NCBI GenBank assembly: GCA_039934475.1
Contig: JBDTMC010000446.1
Coordinates: 1 to 6,571 of the forward strand
Source: JBDTMC01 sp039934475
GTDB taxonomy: Bacteria > Acidobacteriota > Terriglobia > Bryobacterales > Bryobacteraceae
Direction: 5' to 3'
DNA: 6,571 nucleotides
The notes under the pieces were generated by a model. The model worked only from the letters and a program-made list of their open reading frames with translations, had not been told where the DNA came from and searched no databases. Below are positions 1 to 5,848 of this stretch, piece after piece; position 1 is the stretch's first letter, and each line of letters starts with the position of its first letter. Both the position numbers and the translations under genes were made by a program.

Positions 1-3
1 ATA

Positions 4-1365
4 CTACGTCCCATTTTTCATTGACGTCGGCAGCCGCCGCGTATCGGTGGGCGGCGGAGTCGCCGGTTCCACCCGCAAGGGCGAAGTGGGATGCATCGGT
101 CGCGCACGGCCGGCAGGGCCGCCACGGTTCAAACCACCAGGACCGGCGGGATAACCAGATCCGGGCTGGCCGGGGCCGCCAGGACCACCCGGTCCACGCA
201 TTTGCGGCTGGCCCGGACGGATGGGACCACGATAAATCGGCTGGCCGGGAACCGCACCGCCACCCTGCGGACGGCCGGGCATCGGCGGGCGCGGCGTCGG
301 TTGCCCAGGCATCGCCTTCGGCGTCGCTTGCTGTAGTCGGGCTACCAGGTCGGGACGCGGCGGCACCACCGGTCGTGCCGCCGGCTGACCAGCCAACGGG
401 CGACCCTGCTGCGGTGCCGGATTCTGCGGTTGTTGCTGCTGTATGGGGGGACGCGGTCCACCGGGAGCCTGCTGCCCGGCCGGCGGCCGTTGCTGGAACG
501 GCTGGCGAACGATCGGCTGTCCCGGTTGTATCGTCGGCCGCGGCATGGCCGGCGCCATCGAAGCGTGAGGTGGTGTCGCGCTCGAGCCAGGCATCGGCTG
601 CCGCGGTCCTGTGAGAATCTGCCCCGGACGCGGCGTGAACGCCGGCCGCGGTTGTTGGGGCGAGGCGGCGCCAGGCGTCGGACGCAGTGGCGGAATGCTG
701 GGACGCGGTTGCGCCGACCCAGGTGCAATCTGGCCTGCCGGAGGACGAAGTGGCTGCGCGGGCCGTTCTGGAGCGGGCGGCGGTGTGGCTACCGGCGGTG
801 CCGGTGTCGCCACCGGCGGCGTCACTGCGGGCGGCGTTGCCACCGCGGCGGCAGCAGGGGACACTACCGGCGCTGCGGCCACAGGCGTCACCACTGGCGC
901 CACGGCAGGTGCCGGCGGAGGCGCCGGAACCGTGTGAGCCACTACCGGCGGTTGTATGAGGCTATGGCCTCCCACCGGGGGACGCAACGGGACGGCGCGC
1001 AGCGGAGGCCGCTCACCAGTCACCGCCGATGTTTCTTGCGCCGCGGAAGCAGCGGGTTCCTGGGCGGTCACGCCCGGGGCGTCCTCAACAGCGGCGCGGT
1101 GCGCCGCCTCGGGTGTCGCGGTCTCGTGCGAAGGCAACTCGTGCAATTCCTCGTCCGGCTCCTCGTCGTGGTCGTCGATGTCGCGGTACGAGCCGACGAA
1201 GCCTGTCAATCCGAGACGTTGCTTGATGTTTTCCGCGACGTCTTCGTCAATCGAGCTCGAGTGAGTTTTCTTCTCCGAGACGCCGAACTCAGGTAACAGT
1301 TCGAGTATTCTGTTGGGTTTGATTTCCAACTCCCTCGCCAGCTCGTTGATCCGAATCTTCTTCAT
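4..1365 (-). CDS. infB: Translation initiation factor IF-2, N-terminal domain plus linker (ends at an in-frame TAG)
   Basis: IF-2 is the GTPase that brings initiator fMet-tRNA to the 30S subunit and promotes 50S joining in the cytoplasm. Residues 1-52 form the small IF2_N domain (starts MKKIRINELARELEIKP; later EKKTHSSSIDEDV), followed by an acidic stretch and then about 350 residues of Pro/Ala/Gln/Arg/Gly-rich linker. Long linkers of this kind are usual in acidobacterial, myxobacterial and actinobacterial IF-2. I chose the ATG at 1365 because the IF2_N domain begins exactly there; an upstream TTG at 1419 only adds unrelated residues. No strong Shine-Dalgarno precedes the ATG. The gene follows nusA with a 93-nt gap, in the conserved rimP-nusA-infB order. 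Oddity: the frame stops at TAG (6-4) after 453 codons, before any G domain (no G1 GHVDHGKT). A normal protein of this type would be roughly 900-1000 residues, so this is a truncation, a frameshift or a sequence error. Confidence 0.93.
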   Translation of the reverse strand: MKKIRINELARELEIKPNRILELLPEFGVSEKKTHSSSIDEDVAENIKQRLGLTGFVGSYRDIDDHDEEPDEELHELPSHETATPEAAHRAAVEDAPGVTAQEPAASAAQETSAVTGERPPLRAVPLRPPVGGHSLIQPPVVAHTVPAPPPAPAVAPVVTPVAAAPVVSPAAAAVATPPAVTPPVATPAPPVATPPPAPERPAQPLRPPAGQIAPGSAQPRPSIPPLRPTPGAASPQQPRPAFTPRPGQILTGPRQPMPGSSATPPHASMAPAMPRPTIQPGQPIVRQPFQQRPPAGQQAPGGPRPPIQQQQPQNPAPQQGRPLAGQPAARPVVPPRPDLVARLQQATPKAMPGQPTPRPPMPGRPQGGGAVPGQPIYRGPIRPGQPQMRGPGGPGGPGQPGSGYPAGPGGLNRGGPAGRARPMHPTSPLRVEPATPPPTDTRRLPTSMKNGT

Positions 1366-1386
1366 AAGTGACAACAGCAAAGTTAA

Positions 1387-1403
1387 CGGGCGGAATCCGC
1401 CCG
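1387..1403 (-). other. GC-rich hairpin between nusA and infB
   Basis: A perfect inverted repeat lies in the 93-nt nusA-infB gap: GGGCGG, three-base loop, CCGCCC, extended by one more C-G pair (7-bp stem). On the transcript it sits about 20 nt upstream of the infB ATG. It is followed by GTTAACTTT rather than a U-run, so it is not a convincing terminator. It might affect infB translation or RNA processing. That role is inferred from position only. Confidence 0.4.
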
Positions 1404-1458
1404 CCCCCTTACACGGCAAAGACCATGTCTTCGCTCCGCGTGCAATTTTTTGTGAGAA

Positions 1459-3012
1459 CTAGACTTGGGGATTCCAATCCGAGTCTCCCATGGTACCACT
1501 TTCGGCATCCCGCTTCGGAGTATGCCGCTCTTCCGCCACCGCGACTGAGTCCGTCTCAGTCACTGTTTCTATTGCTACTTCCGCTTCCACCGGGGCCTCG
1601 TCCAGAAGCGTTTCCGCAGGCTCAATGCCGCCCTCGTTCAATTGGGCGTCTGCCGCCGCTTCCAGCTCCACTGTCTCCGGCTGCTCTTCGACACTCTCCG
1701 GCTGCTCTTCCAGAGCCTCCGCTACGCCCTCTTCGGCAACGGGCACTTCAAACTGGCCGTAATACCCGTTCACCGCATCCTGAATCTGCTCCACGACGTT
1801 GGTGCCGATGCCCTGAATGTCTTCCAGTTGCTCCGGCGTCATGCCGCCCAACCGTTCCACCGTGGTGACGCCGCCTTCCAGCAGCTTCTCGAGGATCATC
1901 TCCGGCAGTCCGTGGTCAAGCAGCACGGAAATAGGCGCGCCCGGAACCACCAGCGCCGCCATTGCATGCTCCACTTCCTGCCGCTTCTCTTCCTCGCTCT
2001 TGATATCGATCTTCCAGCTGAGCAGCTTGGCCGCCAGCCGGACGTTCTGACCCTTTTTTCCGATAGCCAGCGAAAGTTGAGTATCGTCAACAATCACTTC
2101 CATGTGCCGGTCAACCACATCCACAATGGCCACTCGCGAAATCTTCGCCGGGCTCAGGGCGTGGGTGGCAAACACCACCGGATCGTCGGAGAATTCAATG
2201 ATGTCGATCTTTTCGCCGCGCAATTCGCGGATAATCGACTGCACTCGCATCCCCTTCATACCCACACAAGCGCCAACGCTGTCTACATCCCGGTCGCGGC
2301 TGAAAACGGCGATCTTCGTCCGCTCGCCAGCCTCACGGGCACAGCCCTTGATGACAACCGTGTTGTCGTAGATCTCCGGTACTTCCTGTTCAAACAGGCG
2401 CATCACCAGTTCCGGCGCGGCGCGCGACACGATCACACCCGAATTCTTGCCGGATTTCTCTACACTCTTGATCACACAGCGGACGCGCTCACTGACACTG
2501 AAGCTTTCCAGGCGCGACTGTTCTTTTTTCGGCAGGCGCGCTTCGGTCTTCCCGATATCGCAGATCAGGTCCTGGCCTTCAATCCGCTTCACGCTGCAAT
2601 TGACCAGTTCGCCCACGCGGCCAGAGAACTCAGCGAAGATGGTGTCCCGCTCCGCTTCACGTACCTTCTGCAGAATCACCTGCTTGGCAGTCTGCGCGGA
2701 GATACGGCCGAGAGCTTCAGTGGGCTTGGAAATCCGGATTTCTGCGCCGGACTCAATACCCGGTTGCAACCGGTGGGCGTCGGAGACGGACATCTCTGTC
2801 ACCGGATCCACCACCGTATCGACTACCTTCTTCACGCTGAAAATCTGAATGGAACCCGTCTTCTCATTGAACTCGGCGATGAGGTTCTCCGTGGTACGGA
2901 AATGCTTGCGAGCAGCGACAAGCATGGCGTCCTTCACCGCGTCCAGCACGATTTGCGGATCGATGCCCTTCTCTTTGCTCAGAATTTCGATGGACTGATA
3001 GATCGTTCCCAA
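1459..3012 (-). CDS. nusA: Transcription termination/antitermination factor NusA
   Basis: NusA binds RNA polymerase and nascent RNA, enhances pausing and intrinsic termination, and supports antitermination of rRNA operons. Domains, numbered from the TTG at 3012 (517 aa): NusA_N about 1-128 (IYQSIEILSKEKGIDP near the start); S1 about 132-198 (GELVNCSVKRIEGQDLICDI); KH1 with VGMKGMRVQSI near 250-259; KH2 with SLAIGKKGQNVRLAAKLL near 314-331; a helix-hairpin-helix segment near 377-403 (MTPEQLEDIQGIGTNVVEQI); then an acidic Glu/Ala/Val-rich tail of about 90 residues that is low-complexity and probably disordered. The frame is also open from a TTG at 3054, overlapping the rimP stop. I prefer the TTG at 3012 because GAGGA lies 7 nt before it and the family normally starts a few residues before the YQSIE motif. 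It is translationally coupled to rimP (gap 35 nt, or 7-nt overlap with the longer start). No ylxR or L7Ae-like gene lies between it and infB. Confidence 0.97.
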   Translation of the reverse strand: MGTIYQSIEILSKEKGIDPQIVLDAVKDAMLVAARKHFRTTENLIAEFNEKTGSIQIFSVKKVVDTVVDPVTEMSVSDAHRLQPGIESGAEIRISKPTEALGRISAQTAKQVILQKVREAERDTIFAEFSGRVGELVNCSVKRIEGQDLICDIGKTEARLPKKEQSRLESFSVSERVRCVIKSVEKSGKNSGVIVSRAAPELVMRLFEQEVPEIYDNTVVIKGCAREAGERTKIAVFSRDRDVDSVGACVGMKGMRVQSIIRELRGEKIDIIEFSDDPVVFATHALSPAKISRVAIVDVVDRHMEVIVDDTQLSLAIGKKGQNVRLAAKLLSWKIDIKSEEEKRQEVEHAMAALVVPGAPISVLLDHGLPEMILEKLLEGGVTTVERLGGMTPEQLEDIQGIGTNVVEQIQDAVNGYYGQFEVPVAEEGVAEALEEQPESVEEQPETVELEAAADAQLNEGGIEPAETLLDEAPVEAEVAIETVTETDSVAVAEERHTPKRDAESGTMGDSDWNPQV

Positions 3013-3019
3013 AAGTCGT

Positions 3020-3030
3020 TCCTCGTCCTT
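3020..3030 (-). promoter_or_regulatory. Shine-Dalgarno that decides the nusA start
   Basis: The minus strand reads AAGGACGAGGA here, ending 7 nt before a TTG at 3012-3010. The alternative TTG at 3054 has no comparable purine-rich element at normal spacing. The first in-frame ATG lies inside the conserved N-terminal domain (residue 45 of the long form), so TTG is the best start available. Confidence 0.6.
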
Positions 3031-3047
3031 TAAAGTCTGTCCGGGAT

Positions 3048-3524
3048 TTACCAATCGAACTTGAGGTTGGCCTTTTCGATCTGCTCTAGCGCAAACCGAA
3101 CTGACTTCCCAGGCGCCGGTTCGAGAGTCACGACACCGTCCGAGAAGCCCGCCAATGTACCCACCCAGCTTCGCTGGTTATCGACAGGCGTACGCAGGAT
3201 TACTTTGGCCTTCTGGCCTAAAAAACGTTCAAAGTGCTGAGGTTTGCTGAGCTTACGCTCAACGCCAGGGGAGCTGACCTCGAGGTTATAGGCTTCACCA
3301 GGAATCACATCGCCTGCGTCCAGAGCTTCGCTCAACGCATGCGAAATGGTCTCGCAGTCGTCCAGCGTTACCCCTTGCGGTTTGTCGATAAACACGCGCA
3401 ACACGCGATGCTTCCCTCCGCCCAACAGTTCTACGTCGACGATCTCGATGCCCTTAGGTTGAGCCAGACCGGAGGCGATCTCCGTGACCGCTTTTACCGC
3501 GGCTTCTTGACGATTAGAGGACAT
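3048..3524 (-). CDS. rimP: Ribosome maturation factor RimP
   Basis: RimP assists assembly of the 30S ribosomal subunit in the cytoplasm. The 158-aa product matches the family's usual length of about 150-160 residues. An N-terminal alpha/beta domain (about 8-80) carries GIEIVDVELLGGGKHRVLRV and FIDKPQGVTLDDCE. The hallmark YNLEVSSPGVERKL (79-92) leads into the C-terminal Sm-like barrel (about 93-158; FLGQKAKVIL, WVGTLAGFSDGVVTLE). TTG at 3527 and ATG at 3524 are adjacent; I took the ATG. Its Shine-Dalgarno is weak (GGTAG close to the start), so initiation may be inefficient. It is the first gene of rimP-nusA-infB, with its own promoter and a terminator-like hairpin in the leader. The stop TAA (3050-3048) lies close to or inside the start region of nusA, which implies coupling. 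Confidence 0.97.
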   Translation of the reverse strand: MSSNRQEAAVKAVTEIASGLAQPKGIEIVDVELLGGGKHRVLRVFIDKPQGVTLDDCETISHALSEALDAGDVIPGEAYNLEVSSPGVERKLSKPQHFERFLGQKAKVILRTPVDNQRSWVGTLAGFSDGVVTLEPAPGKSVRFALEQIEKANLKFDW

Positions 3525-3535
3525 CAACTACCAAC

Positions 3536-3558
3536 AAAAAAGTGGGCTTTCGCCCACT
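3536..3558 (-). terminator. Intrinsic terminator / possible attenuator just upstream of rimP
   Basis: On the minus strand AGTGGGC, loop GAAA, GCCCACT forms a perfect 7-bp stem (3558-3541) capped by a GNRA tetraloop and followed at once by a run of five T (six counting the last stem base). This is the textbook layout of a rho-independent terminator. It lies about 70 nt downstream of the HAMP-protein stop, so it can end transcripts from that side. It also lies downstream of the predicted rimP promoter and 11 nt upstream of the rimP ATG, so transcripts of the rimP operon must read through it. Confidence 0.8.
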
Positions 3559-3579
3559 GGACCGTTCGACACCTCTATC

Positions 3580-3608
3580 AGTATACATGAGGGCGCGGAT
3601 TGGTCCAA
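3580..3608 (-). promoter_or_regulatory. Predicted sigma-70-type promoter for rimP-nusA-infB
   Basis: On the minus strand a -35-like TTGGAC (3608-3603) is followed after exactly 17 nt by TATACT (3585-3580), which matches the -10 consensus at five of six positions. The -35 keeps the TTG only. Transcription would start near 3573, giving a leader of about 50 nt before the rimP ATG. The site lies in the short gap after the HAMP-protein stop codon, where an operon promoter is expected. Confidence 0.6.
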
Positions 3609-3627
3609 GCTTTTACCTGGGATGGGC

Positions 3628-4302
3628 TTAGGAGTCCGGCGATACCGAAACCACCTCCTGATCGAAATCCCGTTGGAATCGTGTCTCCAACCCTTCCAAC
3701 TTGGCGTGAACGGACTTCAGCCCAGCGATGGCGGCCAGAGTGGGAACGTCCGTGTGGCTCGCCGTTTCGAGCGTATACGCCACCGTCAGTATCCCACCGC
3801 GAGCCGCATTCACCTCGCGCACCAGCCGGTGGCCAATCAGCGCCATCGCGGACAGCCGCGACGAACTGTTGATGTGCCGGAATGTGGATGTCAGCTGCTG
3901 GCCGAGGTCGTTGAAGGCCGTGGTCAGTTGGCCGATCTCGTCCTTCCGCTGAACCGGCAACGCCGACTTCCACGTTCCCCGGCCCATGATGTTGATTTGC
4001 GCCAGCAGGCGTCCAATAGGCCGGTAGATGGTCCGATACCAAACGTAGTTTAGGATGGCAACCGCCAGAATCAGGGTCAGCACCGCGTGGACGATGCGCA
4101 TACGGGTGACGCTCCAGAACATCTTCGTTCGCGTCTCTTGCAGCTTCTCCAACGCCACCGTATGATCGGCGGTCTCCACCAGGATGGCCTCGTGCCGCTC
4201 CAAGAGTGCCGCCGTTTGCCGGTAGCTCATCCACTCAGAAAGTCCGAATAGGACGAATACGACAGCCGACGTTACCAACATCAACCTCAATCGCAAGGTC
4301 AT
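3628..4302 (-). CDS. Two-TM HAMP-domain membrane protein with a degenerate histidine-kinase dimerisation helix
   Basis: A 224-aa inner-membrane protein that resembles the front half of a sensor kinase. TM1 covers about 7-22 (MLVTSAVVFVLFGL). A short periplasmic part of about 45 residues follows, then TM2 about 69-89 (IVHAVLTLILAVAILNYVW). A HAMP domain spans about 90-143, with the typical RPIGRL entry and KDEIGQLTTAFNDLGQQL. The next helix, SRLSAMALIGHRLVREVN (148-165), resembles the DHp phosphoacceptor helix. In my alignment REVN falls where kinases have HEIN or HELR, so the catalytic His is Arg, although another His lies four residues earlier. There is no HATPase_c domain (no N, G1 or G2 boxes); the protein ends after about 60 more residues. 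It starts at ATG 4302 with AAGGAG at 8-nt spacing. It cannot act as a kinase alone; it could be a sensor scaffold or partner, or a relic of a longer gene. No partner kinase or response regulator is in the window. Confidence 0.85.
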   Translation of the reverse strand: MTLRLRLMLVTSAVVFVLFGLSEWMSYRQTAALLERHEAILVETADHTVALEKLQETRTKMFWSVTRMRIVHAVLTLILAVAILNYVWYRTIYRPIGRLLAQINIMGRGTWKSALPVQRKDEIGQLTTAFNDLGQQLTSTFRHINSSSRLSAMALIGHRLVREVNAARGGILTVAYTLETASHTDVPTLAAIAGLKSVHAKLEGLETRFQRDFDQEVVSVSPDS

Positions 4303-4319
4303 TGCAATCGCTCCTTTCT

Positions 4320-4344
4320 TCTCACGCGCGATTCATCGCGGAGA
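4320..4344 (-). other. Hairpin directly upstream of the HAMP gene's Shine-Dalgarno
   Basis: On the minus strand CGCGAT-GA-ATCGCG (4340-4327) forms a compact stem, flanked by a possible TCTC/GAGA extension with a three-base bulge. It ends 4 nt before the AAGGAG ribosome-binding site (4316-4311). There is no U-run, so it is not a terminator. An effect on translation or mRNA stability is possible but only inferred. Confidence 0.3.
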
Positions 4345-4353
4345 CGCAGTCGG

Positions 4354-4734
4354 TTAGATCTGCTGAAAGGGAGGAGCTCTGGCGGGATAGACGCGGGATG
4401 ACGCGAATGCAATCGCCAGCGGATCGGGCCGGCGAACGACGATCACACTTCGGATGTGCGCGGAAAACCCGAACGCGGCCGGAATTGCCACGCCCGAGCC
4501 CCCGGCAGAATTGAATGCGGATCGAATGGGTACGTGCTTTCCGGCAACGAGACTACTGGAAGAGTTGTTTGAGAACCGGGTCAGGGTGCTGGTTCCCCGC
4601 CCCGTCTTTTCACCAGCGGAGGAAGCGCACCCCGCTTGTGCCGACACGAAAACAAGTAAAAGCAGGACCCAAAGAAGGCCCGATTCCCGGATTGCTCTGG
4701 CTACATGAAGCAATCTCAATGATACCAAATCCAC
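4354..4734 (-). CDS. Unrecognised small exported or lipoprotein-like protein
   Basis: I do not recognise this 126-aa product. A basic N-region is followed by a hydrophobic core at about 20-34 (LLWVLLLLVFVSAQA) and then AGC at 34-36. This fits a signal peptide, possibly lipoprotein-type with Cys36 as the lipidated residue, although the -3 position is Gln rather than the usual Leu, so the lipobox is poor. The mature part is Ser/Ala-rich (RFSNNSSSSL), ends in Pro/Ala/Arg-rich sequence, and has no motif I can name. The start is uncertain: the longest frame begins at a GTG with no good Shine-Dalgarno. It lies 32 nt after the single-domain DUF190 gene and about 50 nt before the HAMP gene, all on the same strand, so co-transcription is plausible. 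Codon use is less GC-biased at third positions than in nusA, so it may be recent, decaying or not a real gene. Confidence 0.4.
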   Translation of the reverse strand: MDLVSLRLLHVARAIRESGLLWVLLLLVFVSAQAGCASSAGEKTGRGTSTLTRFSNNSSSSLVAGKHVPIRSAFNSAGGSGVAIPAAFGFSAHIRSVIVVRRPDPLAIAFASSRVYPARAPPFQQI

Positions 4735-4766
4735 GTTCTGGACAGGTGTGTCTCGCTCCGCTTCAA

Positions 4767-5102
4767 TCAGCGCGCGGAACCCTTTTGTACGCGAATCGCT
4801 TGCACGTCGGACATTGCCATCATCCCGGATCGGATCAGTGATTCGATCTCCGGAACCAGCAGCATCAGTTTAGCTGCCTCATCCACAACCACGATCACTA
4901 TCGGCTGATCGCGGGAGAGCGCCCGATTCCTATGGACTTCAGCGGTTTCGCCGTAGCCTTCCAAACCGCGGAAGACTGTCGCACCCGCAATGCCGAGCTC
5001 CTGGCACGTGCTCAGTATTGCTTCGTGCGTCGGCCTTCCGTCCGCGGTGTCGCCCTCCGACAAATGAATCCTCAACAGCTTGGCAGCTTTACCGTTTAGC
5101 AT
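4767..5102 (-). CDS. DUF190 (COG1993) PII-like protein, single domain
   Basis: A 111-aa cytosolic protein of the DUF190 family, which has a ferredoxin-like, PII-like fold. Its biochemical role is unknown, but it is repeatedly found beside CrcB channels and in fluoride-riboswitch regulons. Visible family features: KLLRIHLSEGD (8-18) as the first strand; RPTHEAILSTCQELGIAGATVFRGLEGYG (helix and strand, split over 23-51, with the diagnostic GIAGATVFRG); an H-containing loop; then QPIVIVVVDEAAKL (66-79) and a C-terminal strand MMAMSDVQAIRV. The ATG at 5102 is preferred over a TTG at 5120 because GGAG lies 7 nt upstream of it. It overlaps the end of the preceding DUF190 gene by 14 nt, so the two are probably translationally coupled and may form mixed oligomers (inference). 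Confidence 0.9.
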   Translation of the reverse strand: MLNGKAAKLLRIHLSEGDTADGRPTHEAILSTCQELGIAGATVFRGLEGYGETAEVHRNRALSRDQPIVIVVVDEAAKLMLLVPEIESLIRSGMMAMSDVQAIRVQKGSAR

Positions 5103-5814
5103 TGGAATACTCCGATGCAACCTGCGGGCGGATCAAGCGCAGAACATCCACATCGGAAACCGCAATCAGCCCGTCTTCGAGCATGCTCTCCACCACAGGC
5201 TCCGCTTCGACGATCTTGCTCGCTGAGTCGATGACCGAAATCATGATCGGCAAGTCTTCGGAAATGTGCAGCAGATGCGGCCTGTGCGTTTCTCCTTTAG
5301 AGCCGTAACCCATGATGCCCCGGTAAACCGTGGCACCCGCGATGTCCATCATGCGGAGCTGCTTCACAATCGCGTCGTACAGGGGTTCTCCATGCCATTG
5401 GTCTCGCTCACCTAAAAAGACGCGCATGAGTTTGGCCTTTCGCTGAGTGCGCTCCACTGGAGGGAGGGACTCTGGCGCGGTGCGATCCTCGTTGACCGAT
5501 TTGATGACCGTGGTGTCATGAATCTCGATCAAGCCATCAACGACCATTTCATAGAGCGTAGGCAGAACTTCCTCCACCCGCTCGGGTGACTCTACGAACT
5601 CGATGCGGTAGGAGAATTCGGCGGTTTCGGCCGCATCGGCATTGTGCACGCGTTTGTGGTCTCCGAAAGCCATCTTCGTGTGCGTTAGTGACGCCCCGGC
5701 GATGCGTTTGTGCCTAAGGTATTCGAACAACGCCAGCCAGAGCTTTTCGTGATGAAAACGCGTCTCCTCATTGATCCAGAGCGTCACCTTCTTCGCGGAA
5801 CCTTTCTGTAGCAT
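5089..5814 (-). CDS. Tandem double-DUF190 (PII-like) protein
   Basis: A 241-aa cytosolic protein with two DUF190 domains in tandem. Single-domain members are about 100-120 residues, so this is roughly double length. Domain 1 (about 6-107) is divergent: KKVTLWINEETRFHHEKLWL, RIAGASLTHTKMAFGDH, then a strand YRIEFVESPERV and GLIEIHDTTVI. A charged linker (108-126) joins it to domain 2 (about 127-229), which is close to the family pattern: KLMRVFLGERDQWHGEPLYD, IAGATVYRGIMGYG (158-171), a His-bearing loop (THRPHLLHISEDLPIMISVI) and GLIAVSDVDVLRL. It starts at ATG 5814 with AGGAG at 6-nt spacing. It lies 27 nt after crcB and overlaps the next DUF190 gene. It probably belongs to the fluoride response by association. 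The ligand is unknown; PII-like trimers bind nucleotides in related families, but this is not shown for DUF190 here. Confidence 0.92.
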   Translation of the reverse strand: MLQKGSAKKVTLWINEETRFHHEKLWLALFEYLRHKRIAGASLTHTKMAFGDHKRVHNADAAETAEFSYRIEFVESPERVEEVLPTLYEMVVDGLIEIHDTTVIKSVNEDRTAPESLPPVERTQRKAKLMRVFLGERDQWHGEPLYDAIVKQLRMMDIAGATVYRGIMGYGSKGETHRPHLLHISEDLPIMISVIDSASKIVEAEPVVESMLEDGLIAVSDVDVLRLIRPQVASEYSNAKR

Positions 5815-5826
5815 GTTTCTCTCCTT

Positions 5827-5848
5827 TCACTTACGAGTCACTTACGAG
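5827..5848. repeat. Perfect 11-bp tandem duplication across the crcB stop codon
   Basis: The plus strand reads TCACTTACGAG twice with no spacer. On the minus strand this is CTCGTAAGTGA repeated; the first copy contains the crcB TAA stop and the second runs into the AAAGGAG ribosome-binding site of the double-DUF190 gene. It looks like a recent slippage duplication that lengthened the crcB-DUF190 gap from 16 to 27 nt. Confidence 0.9.

Noticed and set aside
430..1296. Long plus-strand open frame (288 codons) opposite infB
   Set aside because: It is the antisense shadow of the GC-rich infB linker: Arg/Gly/Cys-rich low-complexity product with no domain, fully covered by a recognised gene.
1642..3033. 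463-codon plus-strand open frame opposite nusA
   Set aside because: The opposite strand is unambiguous NusA with all domains in frame; this product shows no recognisable motif and is rich in His/Leu/Arg as expected of an antisense frame.
3578..4234. 218-codon minus-strand frame overlapping the HAMP protein
   Set aside because: It is an alternate frame of the same strand; the product is Gly/Arg/Pro-rich with no structure, whereas the other frame gives clear TM segments and a HAMP domain with a good ribosome-binding site.
4735..4766. Search for a terminator after the DUF190 genes
   Set aside because: No hairpin with a U-run is present in this 32-base gap, so I did not mark the end of the fluoride operon here.
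4454..4841. Plus-strand open frames in the region around the exported ORF
   Set aside because: No Shine-Dalgarno, signal or domain was visible; they run into the DUF190 coding region and oppose the direction of every supported gene.
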